The notes: generated by a model not told the origin, from the sequence alone. Counted from the stretch's first letter, positions 1 to 6,710 are shown. The stretch: 6,710 nucleotides of DNA from Caldilinea sp. (GCA_025055055.1 JANWYX010000087.1:1-6710); one strand, 5' to 3'. Translations and numbers: made by a program.

Positions 1-38
1 GCACCCCCACGCCAGGCGGCGTCAACGTCGGCGTCGGC
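1..38 (-). repeat. 38-bp direct repeat, left copy, at an LTD module boundary
   Basis: Bases 1-38 match 508-545 exactly, and identity ends at base 39. The spacing is 507 bp, which is 169 codons, so both copies are read in the same frame and encode PTPTLTPPGVGV. This marks the beginning of a further LTD module that continues beyond the window. Confidence 0.9.
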
Positions 39-1567
39 GTCGGCGCTTCGAAGGGCGTGGCTTTGCCCGGGCTGCCTTTGTCGTTGTGGGCGGTGCTCCA
101 GCGTTGACCGGCCACCACCCACTCTTCACCCTCCGGCGAGACCCGCTCAAAGCTGGCGCCGGCCACCACCCGTCGCCCAACCGCCTCGCCCCAGGCAAAC
201 ACGTCTACCACGCCCCCATCCGGCCCATGCAACAGCACCATCCCCGCACTGTTGGACAACTGCACCCCGGCATACTGATAGTCCGAACGCACGTAGTTCG
301 CCAGCCCCTCCCTACTCCCGCGCGTCAACACGGCATATTCCCCAGGCGCCAACACCAACTCCGCCCCAATCACGTGGCTGCGTCCCGCACCGTCCGCCAG
401 CCGCCACCCCGCAAGATTCACAGAGACAACACCGACGTTCACCACCTCGATGTACTCGCCAACGGCGTCCTCCACCGCCTTCGGATCCACCATCACCTCA
501 CTCAATCGCACCCCCACGCCAGGCGGCGTCAACGTCGGCGTCGGCAACACCCATGGCGGCGTGTCCACAGGCGTCGACGTCTCGGTCGGAGACGCTGTGG
601 GCGTAGGCGTATCGGCAGGCGTCGAGATTATCGCTTCACCAGGCGTTGGCAGCGGGGTGTCGATGGGCGTTGGCGTATCCGTGGGTGTGGCTGTGGCAGT
701 AGGCGTCGGTGTGTCGGTGGCCGTTGGGGGCTCGGTAGGAACCGCCGTCGGCGTATCTGTAGGTGTCGGCGTGTCGGTGGGTGTGGTTGTGGCAGTAGGC
801 GTCGGCGTGTCGGTGGGTGTGGCCGTTGGGGGCTCGGTAGGAATCGCCGTCGGCGTATCTGTAGGCGTCGGCGTAGGGATGGGGGTTGGAGTCTCTGTGG
901 GCATTGGCGCAGCGCATGCGTTCGATGGTGAGCCGGCATTACGCGGCGCCGGAAACGCAGTTTGAAAATCACCGGCATTGTTGTTGGTGTCGGTGCAACC
1001 TCCTCCCAATCGTTGCAGGCTCTGAGTGTTCGAGGCTTTAGGCGCGGCCTGTCCCTCATACTCGGTGGCGTTTCCATATCCCACCAGATCGATGATCTCC
1101 CCTCCCAAACGCACTCGAACTTTCCCCTGCTCGCGATTCATATCGATAGAGCTGATTGCATCCGGCATTGGAAGCGGTTGTCCGTTTCCTCCTGTTTTTA
1201 ACTGAATCAATATATAGGAATAGGACGCTATGGACAGCCCGTTAAGATGGATAGCTTGCCATGTAGAGGAATTCCACGCCGCATATTCCACGATCCAGCC
1301 ATCTAATACAATATGATTTGCAGTAGAATTAAATAATTCAATAAAATCAGCGTTATAGGGAGCATCAGTGTTGCCTCCACCGCCGTAGATCTGACTGATG
1401 CAAACGGTGCAGGAAGCGCCTTGTGCACGCACATCCGCATGATAAACGCTCCAAACTCCGTTCCAGACCAGACCGATTCCGGCTGCTATCCAAAAGAATC
1501 GTCCGAGAGGTCGCAGAAAAAACAACAAAAGCGATCGGCGGATGCTCGCCCCGAGCCATGCCAACAT
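1..1567 (-). CDS. Exported lamin-tail-domain (LTD) protein with Thr/Pro-rich linkers, 3' end beyond window
   Basis: The frame is open from an ATG at 1567 to the left edge (522 codons visible). An in-frame TGA lies four codons upstream of the ATG, and a GGAAAGG Shine-Dalgarno sits about 9 nt before it. Residues 1-50 form a long export signal: basic RR and R19/R23, hydrophobic FFWIAAGIGLVW, possible cleavage near VRAQGA. Residues about 56-219 are a first LTD domain: ISQIYGGGGN, DFIELFNST, W91, then DLVGYGN, the late GGGCTDTNNNAGDF segment and PAPRNAGSPSNAC. Residues about 220-345 are a Thr/Pro/Asp linker (TPTDTPTPTATPT style). Residues about 349-506 are a second LTD domain: VRLSEVMVDP, GEYIEVVN, LAGWRLADG, LAPGEYAVL, ending SPGKATPFE. 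A second short linker and the start of a third module (TPPGVGV) follow. LTD domains are small immunoglobulin-like folds found in many exported bacterial proteins, so a surface or extracellular adhesion/structural role is inferred; substrate unknown. The first LTD is clearly AT-richer than the second. Confidence 0.9.
   Translation of the reverse strand, partial: MLAWLGASIRRSLLLFFLRPLGRFFWIAAGIGLVWNGVWSVYHADVRAQGASCTVCISQIYGGGGNTDAPYNADFIELFNSTANHIVLDGWIVEYAAWNSSTWQAIHLNGLSIASYSYILIQLKTGGNGQPLPMPDAISSIDMNREQGKVRVRLGGEIIDLVGYGNATEYEGQAAPKASNTQSLQRLGGGCTDTNNNAGDFQTAFPAPRNAGSPSNACAAPMPTETPTPIPTPTPTDTPTAIPTEPPTATPTDTPTPTATTTPTDTPTPTDTPTAVPTEPPTATDTPTPTATATPTDTPTPIDTPLPTPGEAIISTPADTPTPTASPTETSTPVDTPPWVLPTPTLTPPGVGVRLSEVMVDPKAVEDAVGEYIEVVNVGVVSVNLAGWRLADGAGRSHVIGAELVLAPGEYAVLTRGSREGLANYVRSDYQYAGVQLSNSAGMVLLHGPDGGVVDVFAWGEAVGRRVVAGASFERVSPEGEEWVVAGQRWSTAHNDKGSPGKATPFEAPTPTPTLTPPGVGV
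508..545 (-). repeat. 38-bp direct repeat, right copy, preceding the second LTD domain
   Basis: Exact copy of 1-38, located just before the second LTD domain. It encodes the linker end PTPTLTPPGVGV, followed by RLSEVM. Exact DNA identity at two module boundaries points to recent in-frame module duplication or homogenisation. Confidence 0.9.
681..876 (-). repeat. Imperfect tandem repeat coding for the Thr/Pro linker
   Basis: Two long units are visible, 681-776 and 777 to about 876. Both carry gtgggtgtgg, then tgtggcagtaggcgtcgg, then ccgttgggggctcggtagga, then cgccgtcggcgtatctgtag. The second unit has an extra 6 bp (two codons), so the spacing grows from 96 to 102 bp, plus a few substitutions. 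All changes keep the frame. On the coding strand the unit reads as TEPPTATPTDTPTPTAT-like peptide. Smaller 6-bp (Thr-Pro) repeats are nested within it. Confidence 0.8.
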
Positions 1568-1652
1568 GCAGCTTCACCTTTCCAGTTTGAGTGGTGGTCT
1601 GTTCGTTAAGCAGTGCTCAATGGTGAATTTATCTAGGGATGCGCTTTAAGTC

Positions 1653-1679
1653 ATTATCAGGGGTAAGAGTTTGCAACAA
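1653..1679 (-). promoter_or_regulatory. Alternative weak promoter for the LTD gene (TTGTTG / GATAAT)
   Basis: On the minus strand TTGTTG (1679-1674) is followed after 15 bp by GATAAT (1658-1653). The -10 is good but the spacing is short. It would give a leader of roughly 80 nt. It competes with the extended -10 at 1736-1728. Confidence 0.25.
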
Positions 1680-1686
1680 TCTTAAC

Positions 1687-1713
1687 GTCCGACCGCAGAG
1701 GCAAAGATCGGAC
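1687..1713. other. Weak inverted repeat in the LTD gene leader
   Basis: The arms gtccga (1687-1692) and tcggac (1708-1713) are perfectly complementary around a 15-nt centre. The stem is only 6 bp and no T-run follows on either strand, so it is not a clear terminator. It lies between the candidate promoter and the ATG of the LTD gene and could be an operator or a leader hairpin. Apart from this and the promoter candidates I see nothing else in the 191-bp gap. Confidence 0.25.
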
Positions 1714-1727
1714 AGATGACGCACAAA

Positions 1728-1736
1728 ATTGTAGCA
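1728..1736 (-). promoter_or_regulatory. Extended -10 candidate (TGCTACAAT) for the LTD gene
   Basis: The minus strand reads TGCTACAAT, an extended -10 of the TGnTAnnnT form. No convincing -35 box is visible upstream (TTTTTG is only 13 bp away). Transcription from here would start about 20-25 nt after the pseudokinase stop codon and give a leader of about 150 nt. The same TGnTACAAT form appears upstream of the 3115 gene. Confidence 0.35.
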
Positions 1737-1758
1737 AAATGGAGCACAAAAAGAGGCT

Positions 1759-3036
1759 TTACATGCCGCGTATCAGCGGATTGACAGCGTCGGCGCGGGC
1801 CAACGCAAAGACAAGCCTCAACCCTTGGTCGCCCAGGCGTTGAAGATGGATCTGGCTGCCATGGGCGCGCACGATTGCGTCCGCTAGCGCCAGTCGAAGC
1901 CTCGGCGTTTCCTGGGGTTGATTGCGTGCATCATCTTCACTGACCAGCAATTTGAAGAGGGTCGCCAAATCTTCCGAAGGGTTTCCATTCCCCATATCGG
2001 TGATCTCAACGAGAACATTGTGTCTGGAAGGGTGTATGTTCAGTTTGACGCTGCCGCCTTTTGGCGTGCGCTGGATAGCGTCGCTTACCAGATTGTTGAG
2101 CACGCGACCGATTTGACGCATATCGATCGAAAGAGGAGGCGTATTTGGATCGCAGCGATAGGAGAGCGTCACGCCTTTCTGTGCGGCCACCGGAGAGAGT
2201 TCGGCGAAAGTGGCTTCCACTAGAGTACATATATCGGCGTCTGCACGCTTTAGGTGAATCCCACCGACATCCGCCTGCGCCATATCGTAGAGATCGTCGA
2301 CCAAGTCGGAGAGGGCGTTGAGGTTGCTCCGGGCCATTTGTAGATAGCGCCTGGCCACCTCCGGGTCTGAAATCAGGCCTTCGACGACGTTTTCGAGGCC
2401 GGAGCGCGCTGCCACCAATGGCACGCGTAGATCGTAACCGATCCAGGTGGTCAGGTTGCGGCGCAGGCGCTCCAGTTGACGCTCCTTGCGATCGGCGCTT
2501 TCCAGTTTAGCAGCCAATGCAGCGAGCGCGTCGGAAAAGCGCGCTAGTTCTCCGTCATGGTCGATCTCGGCGCGCACATGATATCGCCCCATGCGCATAT
2601 GTTCGATCGCTGCGGTCAATGCGTCAAGCTTTTCGACAAAGAGGGCGGTTTGCAGAAAACCGAGGGCCACCACGACGCCTGCTGCAAAAAACATCAAAAT
2701 CATCGCTACCAATGCGTCGTAGGCTTCAATAAACAACGTTTGCACCGCTACCCAGATGAACGGCAACGGAAGGAGGGCAGCGAGGAGAAAGCCTGCAAGC
2801 ATAGCGCCGCCGGTGCGAGGGATGCGCTGAACCCATCCAAGACGATACGCGAAAAAGCTGCCGGCGCCGATCACTCCAATTGCACCGCCCAACACCGTTG
2901 TCAAAAGCCGGAGGTCAAACGGCGTCGGCTGTGCGAGCCCCCAAAAGGCCAGAAGGGTCGCCGCATACACTCCAACCAACACCGCAACAAACCACACGAA
3001 GGAAGTCAATGAGCGGCGAACGGGATAGACGATCAT
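1759..3036 (-). CDS. Four-TM HAMP sensor histidine kinase homologue, probable pseudokinase
   Basis: 425 residues from the ATG at 3036, chosen because a strong GGGAGGT sits 7 nt upstream; the frame stays open to an ATG at 3144 but that has no Shine-Dalgarno. Four hydrophobic segments (about 11-34, 43-67, 78-101, 105-133) have no large external loop, so any signal is probably sensed in the membrane. A HAMP-like linker follows (134-180: GRYHVRAEIDHDGELARFSDAL), then a dimerisation helix pair (184-255) and an ATPase-like domain (about 265-415). The H-box reads WIGYDLRVPL where the family has xxSHDLRTPL, so the phospho-acceptor His is Tyr201 (TAC at 2436-2434). The N-box is NLVSDAIQRTP, with Asp319 in place of the second Asn. 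The G1 box DMGNG (347-351) is kept, but the G2 box (usually GLGL-type) is TPRLRLAL, lacking its glycines. Ordinary autophosphorylation is therefore unlikely; a scaffold or regulatory role is inferred. No response regulator lies next to it. Confidence 0.9.
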   Translation of the reverse strand: MIVYPVRRSLTSFVWFVAVLVGVYAATLLAFWGLAQPTPFDLRLLTTVLGGAIGVIGAGSFFAYRLGWVQRIPRTGGAMLAGFLLAALLPLPFIWVAVQTLFIEAYDALVAMILMFFAAGVVVALGFLQTALFVEKLDALTAAIEHMRMGRYHVRAEIDHDGELARFSDALAALAAKLESADRKERQLERLRRNLTTWIGYDLRVPLVAARSGLENVVEGLISDPEVARRYLQMARSNLNALSDLVDDLYDMAQADVGGIHLKRADADICTLVEATFAELSPVAAQKGVTLSYRCDPNTPPLSIDMRQIGRVLNNLVSDAIQRTPKGGSVKLNIHPSRHNVLVEITDMGNGNPSEDLATLFKLLVSEDDARNQPQETPRLRLALADAIVRAHGSQIHLQRLGDQGLRLVFALARADAVNPLIRGM

Positions 3037-3043
3037 GGCTGAC

Positions 3044-3050
3044 ACCTCCC
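3044..3050 (-). promoter_or_regulatory. Strong ribosome binding site that sets the pseudokinase start
   Basis: GGGAGGT on the minus strand, 7 nt before the ATG at 3036. It decides for the internal Met over the upstream ATG at 3144, whose reading would cross the divergent promoter and the beginning of the 3115 gene. Confidence 0.75.
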
Positions 3051-3082
3051 TACAAAATTCCGATGGTGCGCATCCGCCTTCA

Positions 3083-3091
3083 TGGTACAAT
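3083..3091 (+). promoter_or_regulatory. Extended -10 (TGGTACAAT) for the 3115 gene
   Basis: TGGTACAAT fits the extended -10 pattern. No good -35 is seen. A start 6-8 bp downstream would leave a leader of about 17 nt that includes the AAAGG ribosome binding site. The site lies in the 78-bp gap shared with the divergent pseudokinase gene. Confidence 0.5.
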
Positions 3092-3114
3092 TGCGGCACC
3101 AGAAAGGTCGAGAT

Positions 3115-3864
<750 letters not shown>

Positions 3865-3917
3865 AATACAGAAAAAAGTAGACGGCAGAATCGTCGCTTC
3901 GTCCTGTTTCCTTAGCT

Positions 3918-3938
3918 CGGGAAGTCTAGAACTTTCCG
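3918..3938. other. Hairpin between the 3115 and 3978 genes
   Basis: CGGGAAGT (3918-3925) pairs with ACTTTCCG (3931-3938) around the loop ctaga: 8 bp with one G-T wobble. It begins 54 bp after the stop of the upstream gene and ends 39 bp before the next start. No T-run follows on the plus strand, so it is a poor intrinsic terminator; it may reduce read-through or protect the mRNA end. Confidence 0.35.
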
Positions 3939-3977
3939 GACGATGGCGGCGAACGTTCCCGATGAGGCTAGAAGTCG

Positions 3978-4898
<921 letters not shown>

Positions 4899-4922
4899 CG
4901 GCGATTGTGAACAAAGATTCAA

Positions 4923-4954
4923 CGCAACATCGCAAAGACGCCGGGACGCAAAGA
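4923..4954. repeat. Four 8-bp units of a cgcaaaga-type repeat
   Basis: The units are cgcaacat, cgcaaaga, cgccggga and cgcaaaga, in exact 8-bp register. They fill part of the 79-bp gap between the convergent 3978 and HD genes. Similar 'acgcaaag' tracts are scattered in many bacterial genomes; their function is unknown. No intrinsic terminator is visible in this gap. Confidence 0.6.
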
Positions 4955-4977
4955 AAACGTGAAAGCATTTCCATCGC

Positions 4978-5589
4978 TCAAGTTGCGGAATCGGGCTGGA
5001 CATGACTCCCGGGCCCGGCGACGCCCAACTTCTCGGCGATGCCCTGCATGGCGGTGAGCACGCGCTGCACATGCTCGTCGAAGGGCACGCCTAACTCCTC
5101 AATAAAGTGCATGTTTTCCTGACGGTCGATAGCCGCGGTGAAGGCTTTATCCTTCCATTTCTTCTTGATGGACTTCAGCTCGACGTTGCGCAGGTCGCGG
5201 TCCGGCCGCACGTACGCCGCCGCCAGGATCAACCCGGTCAGCTCGTCGCACGCCAGCAAGGCTTTGTCCAGCAAAGATTCGCGCGGAACGCCGAGAAAGG
5301 TGGCGTGCGCTTCCACCGCATGGATTAACTCTGCAGGATAGTTGCGCTCGCGGAAGAGGCGCAGCGCTGCGCGCGGATGACCGTTGACCGGGTCGTCCAT
5401 GTCCGGGTAGCGCTCATAGTCCAGATCATGCAAAAGGCCGGTGATTCCCCACAGCTCTTCATCTTGGCCGTAATGGCGCGCATAGGCGCGCAGCGCAGCC
5501 TCGACCGCCAGCATGTGTCGACGCAAGCTCTCGGACTGCACCCATTCACAGAGCAAAGCGTAGGCTTCTTCGCGGGTCGGCAACGACAT
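4978..5589 (-). CDS. HD-superfamily hydrolase of the COG2316 type
   Basis: 203 residues from the ATG at 5589. GAAAGG lies 8 nt before it; a TTG two codons upstream would be too near this site. The metal-binding pattern of an HD phosphohydrolase is present: H25 (RRHMLAVE), the H54-D55 pair in GLLHDLDYERYPD, then H71, H95 (VEAHATF) and D115 (LACDELTGLI). The motifs DELTGLI, AAAYVRP and the Lys-rich KSIKKKWKDKAF followed by an AIDR segment are those I associate with the short stand-alone HD proteins of COG2316, whose length (about 190-200 residues) also fits. It is a cytoplasmic protein without signal peptide; substrate unknown, probably a nucleotide or phosphate ester. It is convergent with the 3978 gene and divergent from the EEP gene, so probably monocistronic. 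Confidence 0.9.
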   Translation of the reverse strand: MSLPTREEAYALLCEWVQSESLRRHMLAVEAALRAYARHYGQDEELWGITGLLHDLDYERYPDMDDPVNGHPRAALRLFRERNYPAELIHAVEAHATFLGVPRESLLDKALLACDELTGLILAAAYVRPDRDLRNVELKSIKKKWKDKAFTAAIDRQENMHFIEELGVPFDEHVQRVLTAMQGIAEKLGVAGPGSHVQPDSAT

Positions 5590-5618
5590 ATCCAAAACCT
5601 TTCTGGATCCATTTGCGA

Positions 5619-5648
5619 ATTGTTCACTGCAGAGCCAGGAGTACTCAA
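5619..5648 (-). promoter_or_regulatory. Candidate promoter of the HD gene
   Basis: TTGAGT (5648-5643) and AACAAT (5624-5619) on the minus strand are 18 bp apart. A start near 5612 would leave a leader of about 23 nt containing the GAAAGG site. The -10 is one of the weaker matches in the window. Confidence 0.3.
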
Positions 5649-5701
5649 AGCTAACGAGTTCCTAACCACTTTACACTCTAAAAACAACAAACTCACTTCT
5701 T

Positions 5702-5744
5702 ACCGATCTTTCGGTCAAGCATCCCTCGTCCGAAACGCTTCGGA
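5702..5744. other. Two small perfect hairpins in the 277-bp divergent intergenic region
   Basis: ACCGATCTTTCGGT (5702-5715) is a 5-bp stem with a 4-nt loop, and TCCGAAACGCTTCGGA (5729-5744) is a 6-bp stem with a 4-nt loop. No T-run follows either on the plus strand. They lie about 110-155 bp upstream of the HD start and 120-165 bp before the EEP start. They could be part of a small RNA or regulator sites. The rest of 5590-5866 shows only promoter-like sequence and no supported ORF. Confidence 0.3.
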
Positions 5745-5852
5745 GCTTCCTGAAAGGCCGGGGCAATTATGTCATACTACCCCAAAAGAACCCTAAGAGA
5801 TCAGAAAAATCGCTTAGTCATCTTGTTGAATTATGGACGCACAAGGCTTGAT

Positions 5853-5860
5853 TATACAAT
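5853..5860 (+). promoter_or_regulatory. -10 element (TATACAAT) placed for leaderless transcription
   Basis: TATACAAT ends only 6 bp before the ATG at 5867. With the usual 6-7 bp from -10 to the transcription start, the mRNA would begin at or within a base or two of the start codon. No Shine-Dalgarno lies between them. The -35 is unclear; TTATGG at 5831-5836 is a weak candidate. Confidence 0.5.
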
Positions 5861-5866
5861 TTCCAT

Positions 5867-6710
5867 ATGCAAATCGTCACATACAACATTCACGGTTGGC
5901 GAATGGTCGATGGGAAGCCCAATCTCGATGCAGTGACCGACGTCCTACGCTCCATTGACGCCGACATTATCGGTTTGAACGAGGTCTTTTATCCACGTAC
6001 GGTGCCGGGCGATCGTCGGCCTGCACTGGAAGTACTGGCTGCCCGCCTGAAGATGCATTTCATCTTTGGCCCTTGTCTGCGCTGGCCTGCGGAGAAAAAT
6101 ATGCCCGCCGACGCTTATGGCAACGCGCTCTTGAGCCGTTGGCCGATCATCGCCGGCTCCGCTCACCACTTAACTCCCAAAGAGGAGGACAAAAGCGGCG
6201 TGTTGCAAGACAAAGAGCAACGCGGCCTGTTGGAAGCGCGCATCTTGACGCCGGGAGGAGGCACCTTCACCGTCTACGTGACGCACCTCGATCACACCGA
6301 TGAAAATGCGCGCATGGTGCAGCTCCGCGTGGCGCGCACCTGGCTTGTACGTGACCGCAACCGACCGCATGTCGTCATGGGAGACTTCAACGCCATCATC
6401 GACTTCCCGCCCGCACCCAAGCTGGGCATCGATATGCGGCTGAAGCCCGAACTCTGCACCGAGAGCGAGCTGCGCGGCGAGCAGCTCTTCTGGGGCAAGG
6501 CCAAGTGCAGCATCTGCCACGGCGGCCCCGCCTTCGGAGACGACTACATGCACAACCTCCAGGTGGAGCGGTTCTACACCGGCCGCCCAGAGGGGCCGAT
6601 CAAGACCTTCCCGCTGCGGAACATCAAGGACTCTCCCCCGTATCTGCACGACGGGCGCTGCCCCACGCTGCATGATGTGGTCGAGTTCTTCAACCTGATC
6701 CTCGAATTGC
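5867..6710 (+). CDS. Chimeric ORF: truncated EEP-family (endonuclease/exonuclease/phosphatase) protein joined in frame to a cytochrome c peroxidase-like domain, 3' end beyond window
   Basis: 281 codons, open to the right edge. Residues 1-178 are a typical EEP domain: QIVTYNIHG with N7, the metal ligand Glu in GLNEV (E39), YGNALLSRWPI (84-94), QRGLLEARI (118-126), VYVTHLDH with H140, and MGDFNAI (171-177) with the catalytic Asp-x-Asn. The family needs about 60-80 more residues ending in an SDH-P motif with the catalytic His; these are missing. From residue 179 the protein instead reads DFPPAPKL and becomes a c-type cytochrome domain. The EEP part has no signal peptide, so a haem domain attached to it would stay in the cytoplasm and not receive haem c. 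By hand count, third-position G+C rises from roughly 70% before the junction to about 90% after it. The start is the ATG at 5867, without Shine-Dalgarno and directly after a -10 element. I judge the EEP call firm, but a functional fusion unlikely. Confidence 0.8.
   Translation, partial: MQIVTYNIHGWRMVDGKPNLDAVTDVLRSIDADIIGLNEVFYPRTVPGDRRPALEVLAARLKMHFIFGPCLRWPAEKNMPADAYGNALLSRWPIIAGSAHHLTPKEEDKSGVLQDKEQRGLLEARILTPGGGTFTVYVTHLDHTDENARMVQLRVARTWLVRDRNRPHVVMGDFNAIIDFPPAPKLGIDMRLKPELCTESELRGEQLFWGKAKCSICHGGPAFGDDYMHNLQVERFYTGRPEGPIKTFPLRNIKDSPPYLHDGRCPTLHDVVEFFNLILEL
6401..6710 (+). other. C-terminal haem domain of a di-haem cytochrome c peroxidase/MauG-like protein, fragment
   Basis: Residues 179-281 of the frame above. 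DFPPAPKL, then ELRGEQLFWGKAKCSICHGG with the haem c attachment motif C214-S-I-C217-H218 (6506-6520), then MHNLQVERFY, GPIKTFPLRNIKDSPPYLHDGR and TLHDVVEFFNL. This is the order in the C-terminal half of bacterial di-haem peroxidase-like proteins, which reduce peroxide in the periplasm using electrons from small c-type cytochromes. The N-terminal half (signal peptide and first haem) is absent. Codon use is strongly G/C-ending, unlike the other genes in the window, so this segment may come from another genomic location or another organism. Confidence 0.85.

Noticed and set aside
1..545. 38-bp direct repeats considered as attachment sites or insertion-element ends
   Set aside because: Both copies are coding, in frame and placed at equivalent module boundaries; no integrase or transposase is present.
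681..876. Repeat block considered as a CRISPR array
   Set aside because: No constant repeats separated by unique spacers; units are contiguous, coding and in frame.
636..917. Minus-strand His/Ala/Asp repeat ORF (HRHADAY pattern), possible metal-binding protein
   Set aside because: Shifted reading of the same linker repeats, with no domain outside the repeat.
86..931. 281-codon plus-strand ORF rich in Arg and His
   Set aside because: It is the exact antisense of the LTD protein codons; its length comes from the lack of stop codons in Thr/Pro-coding repeats. It has low-complexity Arg content and no credible ribosome binding site.
450..965. Plus-strand ORF with VGVGVSVGV repeats resembling an elastin-like protein
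   Set aside because: Antisense reading of the Thr/Pro linker repeats; the minus-strand frame gives recognisable LTD domains on both sides.
2557..3012. Plus-strand ORF antisense to the kinase, Cys/His-rich
   Set aside because: Overlaps the well-supported kinase frame entirely and has no family-like motifs.
3918..3938. Hairpin considered as an intrinsic terminator
   Set aside because: No T-run follows on the plus strand; kept only as an unassigned hairpin.
6170..6673. 167-codon minus-strand ORF across the EEP/cytochrome region
   Set aside because: Antisense to two recognisable domains and spans the suspected junction.
5867..6710. EEP plus cytochrome as a new redox-controlled nuclease
   Set aside because: The EEP domain lacks its final catalytic region, there is no export signal for haem c attachment, and composition changes at the junction; an assembly or recombination chimera is simpler.

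Overview
This looks like a piece of a bacterial chromosome or metagenomic contig, most likely Chloroflexota. The case rests on an exported lamin-tail-domain (LTD) protein with Thr-Pro linkers, two lineage-restricted proteins of unknown function, a COG2316-like HD protein, and a short octameric 'cgcaaaga' intergenic repeat. This assignment is inference from family impressions; no search could be run. There are no tRNA or rRNA genes, IS elements, CRISPR arrays or phage genes.

Layout: (1) 1567 down to the left edge, minus strand: N-terminal 522 codons of an exported LTD protein with two LTD domains, a long Thr/Pro linker made of internal repeats, and the first residues of what looks like another module running off the window. 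(2) 1568-1758: leader and promoter region of that gene, with a candidate extended -10 and a weak inverted repeat. (3) 1759-3036, minus: a four-TM, HAMP-containing sensor kinase homologue whose phospho-acceptor His is a Tyr and whose ATP-binding motifs are eroded, i.e. a probable pseudokinase. (4) 3037-3114: compact divergent promoter region. (5) 3115-3864, plus: soluble protein of unknown function. (6) 3978-4898, plus: exported protein with a proline-rich stalk and a conserved C-terminal domain, unknown function. (7) 4899-4977: convergent gap with the octamer repeat. (8) 4978-5589, minus: HD-superfamily hydrolase. (9) 5590-5866: divergent intergenic region with two small perfect hairpins and promoter-like sites. 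(10) 5867 to the right edge, plus: an open frame that starts as an endonuclease/exonuclease/phosphatase (EEP) protein, apparently leaderless, and switches in frame near 6400 to the C-terminal haem domain of a di-haem cytochrome c peroxidase-like protein.

The genes do not form an obvious pathway. The closest arrangements are the pseudokinase and LTD gene, which are co-oriented, and the pseudokinase and 3115 gene, which share a 78-bp divergent regulatory region. The two observations most worth checking are the EEP/cytochrome junction (real fusion or, more likely, a chimeric assembly join near a contig end) and the His-to-Tyr pseudokinase. I see no convincing evidence of a complete new multi-gene system here.
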